Part shown: in pieces, positions 57,269 through 64,000 of the stretch
How positions within the stretch are numbered: the stretch's first letter is position 1
Layout: each line of letters opens with the position of its first letter
Origin: Pseudomonadota bacterium
GTDB lineage: Bacteria; Pseudomonadota; Alphaproteobacteria; Dongiales; Dongiaceae
NCBI GenBank assembly: GCA_021792365.1
Contig: JAJYUT010000001.1
Coordinates: forward strand, 1,014,033-1,078,032
DNA length: 64,000 bases
Direction: 5' to 3'
Position numbers and translations under genes: made by a program
The notes under the pieces: generated by a model
What the model was told of the DNA's origin: nothing
What the model saw: only the letters and a program-made list of their open reading frames with translations
Database searches by the model: none

Positions 57269-57305
57269 CTGAAAATATTCAGCGCAGAGGTATAGGTAAG
57301 CTGAA
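57269..57305. promoter_or_regulatory. half-site cluster, possible S24 repressor operator
   Basis: CTGAA-AATA-TTCAG (57269-57282) is a perfect 14-bp palindrome, and a third CTGAA copy lies at 57301-57305. The spacing and location, about 95 bases upstream of the S24 gene and ahead of pyrD, are as expected for a repressor operator. Confidence 0.4.
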
Positions 57306-57374
57306 TGGCGTAGAGGCTACCGGCGCCGAACCTTTATGCCCGCGACCGGCCCGGTCTGCCGTGTTTGCAACCAT

Positions 57375-57404
57375 TTGGCTTGGTTGGCATCCGGCTGCTA
57401 TAAG
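57375..57404 (+). promoter_or_regulatory. candidate promoter of pyrD
   Basis: TTGGCT (57375-57380) and TATAAG (57399-57404) with an 18-base spacer lie 30 bases upstream of the pyrD start. Both elements are near the sigma-70 consensus. Confidence 0.4.
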
Positions 57405-57433
57405 CCGGCCGGTATGGTGGGGACGGCTGAAAA

Positions 57434-58498
57434 ATGGACTTTTATTCCCTAATCAAGCCGATACTCTGGCGGCTCGATCCCGAGCGCGCGCACCACCTGG
57501 CGCTGTGGGCGCTGGCCCATGCGCCGGTCGGTGCCGTTGGGGACGATCCGCGGCTCGAAATCCAGGTGCTTGGCCGCCGTTTCGGCAACCCGATCGGCCT
57601 TGCCGCCGGCTTCGACAAGGACGCCAAGGCTTGGCGCCAGGCCGCCCGCCTCGGCTTCGGCTTTGCCGAGGTCGGCAGCGTCACCCCGCGGCCGCAACCC
57701 GGCAATCCCCGCCCGCGCCTGTTCCGCTTGGAGCGGGACCGCGCGGTCATCAACCGCATGGGCTTCAACAACGAAGGTGTGGAAGCGATGGCGGCGCGCC
57801 TCAAGGTCGCGCGGCCGCAGTCCGGCATCGTGCTGGGCGTCAATCTTGGCAAGAACAAGGAGACGGAGGATGCCGCGGCGGATTACGAGATCGGTGCGCG
57901 GCGCCTCGGCGCCCTCGCCGATTACGTCGTCATCAATGTCTCGTCGCCCAACACGCCGGGCCTGCGTGCGCTGCAGGGCAAGGCGCCGCTCACCGCGTTG
58001 ATCGCGCGGACCCATCGCGCGCTCGCGGAATCCGGCGCGGCCAGCCCGCCGCCATTGCTGCTCAAGATCGCGCCGGATCTGACCGACCAGGACCTCGCCG
58101 ATATCGCGGAGGTCGCGCTCGAGGGGAAGCTGGCCGCCCTCATCGCCACCAACACCACGATCGCGCGGCCGTCCGGGCTCGATCCGCGTCACGCGGCGCA
58201 AGCGGGCGGATTGAGCGGGCGGCCCTTGTTCAAGCCCTCGACCAGGATCCTCCGCGAACTTCATCGCCGCACCGGGGGCAAGCTGCCGCTGATCGGCGTC
58301 GGCGGCGTGGCGAGCGGGGCGGATGCCTATGCGAAGATCCGGGCCGGCGCCTCCCTGGTGCAGCTCTATTCCGCCCTGGTGTTCGAGGGGCCGGCCCTCG
58401 TCCACCGCCTGAAGCGCGAGTTGCTGCAATGCCTGGAGCGCGACGGGCTGCGCTCGATCGGCGAGGCTGTGGGACTTGACCACCGGACGGCGCCTTAA
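57434..58498 (+). CDS. pyrD: dihydroorotate dehydrogenase (quinone), class 2
   Basis: A 354-residue class 2 dihydroorotate dehydrogenase, oxidising dihydroorotate to orotate with quinone. The FMN site includes GLAAGFDKDAKAW and LVQLYSALVFEGP; the active-site serine is in VVINVSSPNTPGLR; the membrane-associating N-terminal helix is DFYSLIKPILWRLDPERAHH. The next gene's long frame overlaps its 3' end, but the actual downstream start is after the stop. Confidence 0.95.
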   Translation: MDFYSLIKPILWRLDPERAHHLALWALAHAPVGAVGDDPRLEIQVLGRRFGNPIGLAAGFDKDAKAWRQAARLGFGFAEVGSVTPRPQPGNPRPRLFRLERDRAVINRMGFNNEGVEAMAARLKVARPQSGIVLGVNLGKNKETEDAAADYEIGARRLGALADYVVINVSSPNTPGLRALQGKAPLTALIARTHRALAESGAASPPPLLLKIAPDLTDQDLADIAEVALEGKLAALIATNTTIARPSGLDPRHAAQAGGLSGRPLFKPSTRILRELHRRTGGKLPLIGVGGVASGADAYAKIRAGASLVQLYSALVFEGPALVHRLKRELLQCLERDGLRSIGEAVGLDHRTAP

Positions 58499-58538
58499 GG
58501 CTGCATTAACCAAGCCGGCGCTACGACCTCTAGCCAGG

Positions 58539-59816
58539 ATGTCGGGAATTCGCGCCTTTCTGCCTTGTCTGCTCTACATCGTGCCCGCGGCGGTGATCGC
58601 CGGAGGATGGCCGCCGCGCATCGCCGATCTGCCGCCCGAAACGGCGCTGATCTTCGGGTTGCTGGTGTTGCTGGCCGGCGCGCTCCTGCATCTTGCCTTC
58701 ACGACGTCACGGTCACGCGAACGTGACGGTGGCGAGGTGGCCGGTGCCCTGGATTCCATCTCGCATCTTGAACAGGTGCAGCGTCGGCTGGAAGGCGACC
58801 TGGCGCAGATGCGCAATGCGCTCGCCGATCTGCAAGGGCATCCTCAGCACAATGTCGGCGCCGTCATCGCGGAGGTGAAGGTCCTGCAGTCGCTGGTCGA
58901 GCGGCTCTATTCAGCCCGCGCCGGCGCCGCGGAGATGCCGGTTACGTCGAACACACTCGCCGCCCCGGCACAGGCATCGACGCCGCAGCCGGTCGACACC
59001 GGCTCCGGCGCGGCCGCGACCTCCGTGCCGATGCCGCCCGTCGCGGAGGGGCTGGACGAGCAAACGATCCTCGATCTCGTGCGCGAAGGCCTGCGCGAGA
59101 ACGCGGTGGAACTCGCGCTGCAGCCGATCGTCAGCCTGCCGCAACGCAAGCGGCGGTTCTTCGAATGCTTCTCGCGCGTGCGCACACATGACGGCAGGAT
59201 CATCGTGCCGGAGCAGTATCTCGACGTCGCGGAGCGGCACGGGCTGATCACGGCGATCGATAACCTGCTGCTGTTCCGCTGCATCCAGACCTTGCGGCGC
59301 CTCCGCAAGAGCAACGCCAATATCGGGTTCTTCCTCAACATCTCACCCTTCACGCTGGCGGATCGCGGCTTCTTCAGCGACTTCATCCAGCTGATGGCGC
59401 AAAACATCGAGCTGGCGCCGGCCCTGGTGTTCGAGTTTCCACAGCGCGCCTTGGGCGAAGCCGACGAGTCGCTATGGCGCGACCTGGACCGTTTGGCGCA
59501 GATGGGCTTCCGCTTCTCCCTCGACCAGGTCACCGACCTCGACATCGATGCGGCGACCTTGTCGGGGCGCCACTTCCGCTTCCTGAAGCTGGAAGCCGGC
59601 CGCGTGACGCGGGCGGCGCGGAGCGGCCTGCTCGGCCACGATCCGAAGCTGCTCAAGCGCACGCTCGACTCCTACGCGATCGACCTCATCGTCGAGCGCA
59701 TCGAGACCGAGCCGATGCTGCTCGAAGTGCTGGATTTGCACGTCGATTTCGGGCAAGGCTTCCTGTTCGGCGAGCCCAGGATCGCAAAGATGGAGATCGC
59801 GGGCGCGCACAATTGA
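58539..59816 (+). CDS. TipF-like membrane protein with degenerate EAL domain
   Basis: A 425-residue protein: two N-terminal membrane helices (AFLPCLLYIVPAAVIAGGWP, ALIFGLLVLLAGALLHLAF), a coiled coil (SISHLEQVQRRLEGDLAQMR) and a C-terminal EAL-fold domain. The EAL catalytic set is altered: FFECFSRVR keeps the Glu, but the metal-binding DDFG position reads SLDQVTDLD and other motifs are changed, so phosphodiester hydrolysis is unlikely. This matches the TipF family of c-di-GMP receptors of the alphaproteobacterial flagellum. I start at the ATG preceding GIRAFL; a TTG overlapping pyrD is also in frame. Confidence 0.75.
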   Translation: MSGIRAFLPCLLYIVPAAVIAGGWPPRIADLPPETALIFGLLVLLAGALLHLAFTTSRSRERDGGEVAGALDSISHLEQVQRRLEGDLAQMRNALADLQGHPQHNVGAVIAEVKVLQSLVERLYSARAGAAEMPVTSNTLAAPAQASTPQPVDTGSGAAATSVPMPPVAEGLDEQTILDLVREGLRENAVELALQPIVSLPQRKRRFFECFSRVRTHDGRIIVPEQYLDVAERHGLITAIDNLLLFRCIQTLRRLRKSNANIGFFLNISPFTLADRGFFSDFIQLMAQNIELAPALVFEFPQRALGEADESLWRDLDRLAQMGFRFSLDQVTDLDIDAATLSGRHFRFLKLEAGRVTRAARSGLLGHDPKLLKRTLDSYAIDLIVERIETEPMLLEVLDLHVDFGQGFLFGEPRIAKMEIAGAHN

Positions 59817-59837
59817 AACCAGCACCCGTTTGATCGC

Positions 59838-60704
59838 ATGAGTTCTGCCACACGGATCATCAGCGGCCTCGGCGAGATCGCCGACCGCTTCGATACCTTC
59901 ATTCTCGACCTCTGGGGATGCCTGCATGACGGGGTCCAGGTCTATCCGGCCGCACTGGACGCGCTTCGCCACCTGAAGGCGGCGGGCAAGCGCGCCATCA
60001 TCCTCTCCAACGCGCCACGCCGGGTGAACGAGGTGGCGGCGCGCGTCACCGAGATGGGCATCACGCCGGACCTCTACGACCGGCTCTACACCTCCGGCGA
60101 AGAAACCTGGCGCGCCCTGTCGCAGAACGAGGTGCCGGGGGTCAAGGACGCAAGGCGGCTGTATTCCATGATCGCGGCGCGCGACCGCGCGATGCTGGAG
60201 GGCGTGCCGGCGATCCTGGTCGACGACCCGGCGGAGGCCGACCTGATCCTGGTGACCGGCACCGAAACCGGGCAGGAGGCTGTGGACTCTTTCGACTCCT
60301 TGCTGATGCCGGCGGCCAGCCGCGGCGTTCCCATGGTTTGCGCCAACCCGGATCTGGTCGTTCATCGCGGCGGGGTGGAGGAGATCTGTGCCGGCGCCGT
60401 CGCGCAGCGCTACGAATTGCTCGGCGGCCGGGTCGTCTGGTTCGGCAAGCCCTATCCGGCGGTCTATCGTCGCATCCTCTCGGAATGCGGCCTGTCGCCC
60501 GACCGGCTGCTCTGCGTCGGGGACGCGCTCCGCACCGACGTCGCCGGCGGGGCCGGGATCGGCGCGGCGACCTTGTTCACGATCGGCGGCATCCATCACC
60601 AGGAACTGCTCATAGACAACAAGCTGGACCCCGCACGCCTGGAAGCCTTGTGTCGCCGGGTGGGCCAGAATCCGGACTACGCGATCGCGCACCTCTGCTG
60701 GTAG
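59838..60704 (+). CDS. TIGR01459-type HAD hydrolase
   Basis: A 288-residue HAD phosphatase of the group typical of alphaproteobacteria. Motif I is ILDLWGCLHDG (DxWGxxHDG instead of DxDGT), motif II region IILSNAPRR, and motif III/IV LLCVGDALRTDVAGG. The substrate is unknown. It lies between the TipF-like and cyclase genes. Confidence 0.85.
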   Translation: MSSATRIISGLGEIADRFDTFILDLWGCLHDGVQVYPAALDALRHLKAAGKRAIILSNAPRRVNEVAARVTEMGITPDLYDRLYTSGEETWRALSQNEVPGVKDARRLYSMIAARDRAMLEGVPAILVDDPAEADLILVTGTETGQEAVDSFDSLLMPAASRGVPMVCANPDLVVHRGGVEEICAGAVAQRYELLGGRVVWFGKPYPAVYRRILSECGLSPDRLLCVGDALRTDVAGGAGIGAATLFTIGGIHHQELLIDNKLDPARLEALCRRVGQNPDYAIAHLCW

Positions 60705-60728
60705 CGGTCGCCCGACCCGAGGGGAGCG

Positions 60729-62534
60729 ATGGGCGCGGTATCGCAGACCTGGGAGTGGACGTTCGAGCATCCGCCGGCGGCCATGTGGCCGCTGCTGGCC
60801 GACACCGCGCGCTTCAACGAAGCGGCCAGGCTGCCCAAGCACCAGATCACCGAGATCGCGCAACCCGACGGCTCGGTCCATTACTTCGGCGCGGCCCGGA
60901 TCGGGCTGTTCGACATCCGCTGGCAGGAACAGCCGGTCAACTGGGTGAGCGAGCAGTGGTTCGAGCATACGCGCCTGTTCCGGAACGGCCCGCTCAAGGT
61001 GCTGATCGCCGAGCTCCGCATGGAGCCGGACGGCGCGGGCAGCCGCGCGTACTATACCTTGCGCATCGAGCCGGCGAATTTGCTGGGCAGGCTCATGCTC
61101 GGTCAGATGTTCTCGTCCACCAAGGCCACCTTCAGCCGGCTTGCGCGCGAAGCCGCGGCATTCGCGGCGGGCGAACGCAGCCAGCCCTTCCGCTTTTCCG
61201 CGCCGCGCGTGAGCGAAGATGCGAAGCATCGCGTCGACCGCATGGTCGCGGAGATCGAAGCCACACCCAACGGCCACGGCCTCGCCCGCAGGCTCGCGGA
61301 CCATCTCCTCACCGCGCAGGAGGTTGATCTCTGGCGCGTGCGGCCGCTGGCGCTGGCAAAGGTGTGGAACTGCCCGTCGCGTCACGCGATCGAGCTGTGC
61401 CTGCAGGCGGTGCGCGCCGGGCTGCTGGAATTGCGCTGGGACTTGCTATGTCCGCGCTGCCGCGTCGCGAAGGGCTGGTCCGGCGGGCTCGACCATCTGC
61501 CCCAGGGAGCGCATTGCTCCTCCTGCAACATCGACTACGACCGAGACTTCTCGCGCAACGTGGAGGCCAGCTTTCGGCCCGCGCCGACGGTGCGTCCGCT
61601 GGAGACCGGGGAATACTGCCTGTGGGGGCCGATGTCGGTTCCGCATGTCAAGGTGCAGGTGCTCCTGCAACCAGGCGAGACGCGGGACCTGGCGGCAAGC
61701 CTGCCTTTCGGCTCCTACCGCTTCCGCACTCTGGAGCCGGGGCCGGAGGCGGAGGTCGATTGGCGATCCGGCGGCATGCCTGCGCTGATCCTGGAGGAGG
61801 GCACGGCGACCGCCGGCGCGCCCGCGTCCGCGGGCATGCTGCGCCTCGCCAACCGCGCGCCCCGGGCCTTGACTGCGATCGTGGAGGATCGCGCCTGGGT
61901 GGCCGATGCCCTGACCGCGGACCGCGTGACGGCGCTGCAGACCTTCCGCGATCTCTTCTCCGACGACGTGCTGCGCCCGGGCGACGAAGTGGCGGTCGGC
62001 CGGGTCGCGCTGCTGTTCAGCGATCTCAAGGGCTCCACCGGGCTGTACCAGTCGATCGGCGACGCCGCCGCCTATCGCCTGGTGCGAGATCATTTCGCCT
62101 TCATGGCAAAGGTCATCCGCGAGCATGATGGCGCAATCGTGAAGACGATCGGCGATGCCGTCATGGCGGCCTTCATTCTGCCGGCGCAGGCCCTCGGCGC
62201 GGCCATCGACATCCAGCGCCAGATCGCCGCCTTCAATCGCGACAGCCGGGTGAAAAGCGGCGCGGCCAGCCCTCCCATCGTCATCAAGCTCGGGCTCCAT
62301 GCCGGCCCCACCATCGCCGTCACTCTCAACGACCGGCTCGATTATTTCGGCTCGACCGTCAACATGGCCGCCCGCTTGCAGGCGCAGAGTGACGGCGGCG
62401 ATATTGTGCTGTCACCGGATATCGCGGAGGATGCCGCCGTCGCACCGATGCTGACCGGTCTTTCCCTGTCGCAGGATCGCGCCGCCTTCAAAGGCTTCGG
62501 CCAGCCGATCCGGTTCTTCCGGCTGAGGCCGTGA
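60729..62534 (+). CDS. SRPBCC-DUF5939-class III adenylate cyclase
   Basis: A 601-residue soluble protein: an N-terminal SRPBCC-like domain (about residues 1-150; TWEWTFEHPPAAMWPLLADT), a DUF5939-like region with a probable zinc ribbon (LLCPRCRVAKG ... CSSCNIDYDRD), and a class III cyclase domain at the C-terminus. Catalytic residues are visible in LLFSDLKGSTGLYQ, KTIGDAVMAAF and LDYFGSTVNMAARLQ; the Lys and Asp that recognise adenine are present, so cAMP is the expected product. GAGGGGAGC precedes the start. Confidence 0.83.
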   Translation: MGAVSQTWEWTFEHPPAAMWPLLADTARFNEAARLPKHQITEIAQPDGSVHYFGAARIGLFDIRWQEQPVNWVSEQWFEHTRLFRNGPLKVLIAELRMEPDGAGSRAYYTLRIEPANLLGRLMLGQMFSSTKATFSRLAREAAAFAAGERSQPFRFSAPRVSEDAKHRVDRMVAEIEATPNGHGLARRLADHLLTAQEVDLWRVRPLALAKVWNCPSRHAIELCLQAVRAGLLELRWDLLCPRCRVAKGWSGGLDHLPQGAHCSSCNIDYDRDFSRNVEASFRPAPTVRPLETGEYCLWGPMSVPHVKVQVLLQPGETRDLAASLPFGSYRFRTLEPGPEAEVDWRSGGMPALILEEGTATAGAPASAGMLRLANRAPRALTAIVEDRAWVADALTADRVTALQTFRDLFSDDVLRPGDEVAVGRVALLFSDLKGSTGLYQSIGDAAAYRLVRDHFAFMAKVIREHDGAIVKTIGDAVMAAFILPAQALGAAIDIQRQIAAFNRDSRVKSGAASPPIVIKLGLHAGPTIAVTLNDRLDYFGSTVNMAARLQAQSDGGDIVLSPDIAEDAAVAPMLTGLSLSQDRAAFKGFGQPIRFFRLRP

Positions 62535-62631
62535 CACAACAGCGCGGCGCGGCTGCGCGGCGCCGCCGGGACATCGAAAATTAACGTCTGCCGGAGAAGC
62601 TGGCAGCAAAGATGGTTACCCGGAATTTAAG

Positions 62632-63198
62632 ATGAATGCGCTGGACTCCATCCGTGTCGGGCGACCGGCCGGGCCGGGGCTGCATGACGCCAGCCAGGAT
62701 GCCGACGCGCGCGATTGGCAGGCGCGCTATCCGGAGTTCCGGGCGCGCGCCAAGGGAACGAACGTCAACGACCGCACCCTCCTGGCGACCGACTACCTGA
62801 ACCACGTCAACGAAATCATCATGCTGATTGAGCTGGTGCCCGACGCACCGGAATGCCTGGAGGATTGCCGGGCTTGGCGGCCGATCAGCTACATTGAGCA
62901 TTTCAAAGCGTCATCGATCGCCGACCGCGATCTCGCGATCGAGGCATATGCATTCTCTCCGCCGGAGTTCCGCTCCACTCTCGATCGGCTCATCGCGGAA
63001 ATGCACCGGGTGATCGCTGGAGCATTGGCGAGCCTCGAAGCCGCGCTCGCGCAAGGTGACGAGGCGCGCGCCCGTCGCGTGATCGAACTTGCCCTGGGCG
63101 CCCTCAAGACCATGGTGGACCAGGCCAGCTCCACCATTCACGGCGATGCCCAGATCATGGACCAGGCCGCGATCGATGGCCTCATGGACATGATGTAA
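62632..63198 (+). CDS. hypothetical protein
   Basis: A 188-residue soluble, helix-rich protein beginning MNALDSIRVG and ending AIDGLMDMM. A conserved-looking block is VNDRTLLATDYLNHVNEIIM and AWRPISYIEHF; the rest is long amphipathic helices. It does not match a named family that I recognise and sits between the cyclase and the mutase gene. It looks like a Rhodospirillales-type conserved hypothetical, but this is impression only. Confidence 0.5.
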   Translation: MNALDSIRVGRPAGPGLHDASQDADARDWQARYPEFRARAKGTNVNDRTLLATDYLNHVNEIIMLIELVPDAPECLEDCRAWRPISYIEHFKASSIADRDLAIEAYAFSPPEFRSTLDRLIAEMHRVIAGALASLEAALAQGDEARARRVIELALGALKTMVDQASSTIHGDAQIMDQAAIDGLMDMM

Positions 63199-63224
63199 GT
63201 CGCAACCGAACCTATTGGCGTTCC

Positions 63225-63254
63225 TAGACTTCCAATCTGCCCCTCCGCTATAGT
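63225..63254 (+). promoter_or_regulatory. candidate promoter of methylmalonyl-CoA mutase
   Basis: TAGACT (63225-63230) and TATAGT (63249-63254) are separated by 18 bases, about 35 bases before the GTG start. This has the same 18-base spacing as the pyrD promoter candidate. No cobalamin riboswitch is visible in the 90-base leader. Confidence 0.4.
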
Positions 63255-63288
63255 TAAGCCGCGTTGCTGCACTGCGGAAGGTTGGCGC

Positions 63289-64000
<712 letters not shown>

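Noticed and set aside
58476..58538. TipF-like gene starting inside pyrD
   Set aside because: The upstream TTG start would overlap pyrD by 23 bases and add a basic unconserved segment. The ATG at 58539 begins just before the first membrane helix.

Overview
The window is about 64 kb of GC-rich, densely packed chromosomal DNA with no rRNA, tRNA, CRISPR array, insertion sequence or prophage that I could recognise. The gene set points to an alphaproteobacterium, probably Rhodospirillales-like: class I lysyl-tRNA synthetase, PmbA, a TIGR01459-type HAD hydrolase, two PAS_5-type proteins, DUF5985 pairs, a TipF-like degenerate EAL protein and a plcP-agt pair. This placement is an inference from gene content, not from a marker alignment.

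Layout. 0-5.4 kb: a MASE1/PAS histidine kinase, two PAS_5 proteins, and a DapA-family aldolase divergent from a GntR/FCD regulator. 5.4-9.8 kb: a decayed MBL-fold metallo-hydrolase relic, then a trehalose island (otsB convergent with otsA, which is coupled to a GH15 hydrolase). 9.9-15.2 kb: an MttB-family methyltransferase, a DUF2062 membrane protein, a glutamine-synthetase-like ligase and an FAD amine oxidase. 15.2-16.8 kb: small membrane proteins and a winged-helix protein. 17.1-24.6 kb: a ten-gene Mrp/Mbh-type cation:proton antiporter operon. 24.6-26.5 kb: plcP-agt, a phosphate-starvation lipid-remodelling pair preceded by a good PHO-box candidate. 26.6-33.1 kb: secreted and acidic small proteins, pmbA, murI, lysS and an EEP-family nuclease/phosphatase with a coding minisatellite. 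33.1-34.8 kb: a saccharopine-dehydrogenase-like enzyme divergent from an Lrp/AsnC regulator. 34.8-40.0 kb: a five-gene peptide-type ABC importer. 40.3-44.7 kb: an LtaS/OpgB-type sulfatase-fold protein, a hypothetical protein and a GGDEF/EAL protein. 44.7-49.2 kb: a LysR-nitronate monooxygenase pair divergent from an oxidative-stress operon (superoxide dismutase, AhpD-like protein, a 5-formyl-THF cyclo-ligase fusion and two unlisted microproteins). 49.2-64 kb: two class III nucleotide cyclases, a DinG-type helicase, AEC transporter, TerB, a possibly frameshifted ASCH-like gene, an ilvE-type aminotransferase, an S24 regulator, pyrD, a TipF-like protein, a HAD hydrolase and the start of methylmalonyl-CoA mutase.

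The most interesting systems are (1) the antiporter operon, whose subunit order E-F-G-(A C-terminus)-B-C-D matches archaeal membrane-bound hydrogenase mbhA-H rather than the classic mrpA-G order, and which carries three NuoL/M-type pumping subunits with no hydrogenase; (2) plcP-agt with three 11-bp-phased PHO half-sites; and (3) the superoxide dismutase operon interleaved with 28- and 50-residue single-span membrane microproteins and ending in a cyclo-ligase/helical-bundle fusion. Genes frequently overlap by 4 bases (ATGA/GTGA), and several convergent pairs share stop-codon bases, indicating a compact, streamlined layout. All functional assignments are from sequence reading and family knowledge; no database search was run.
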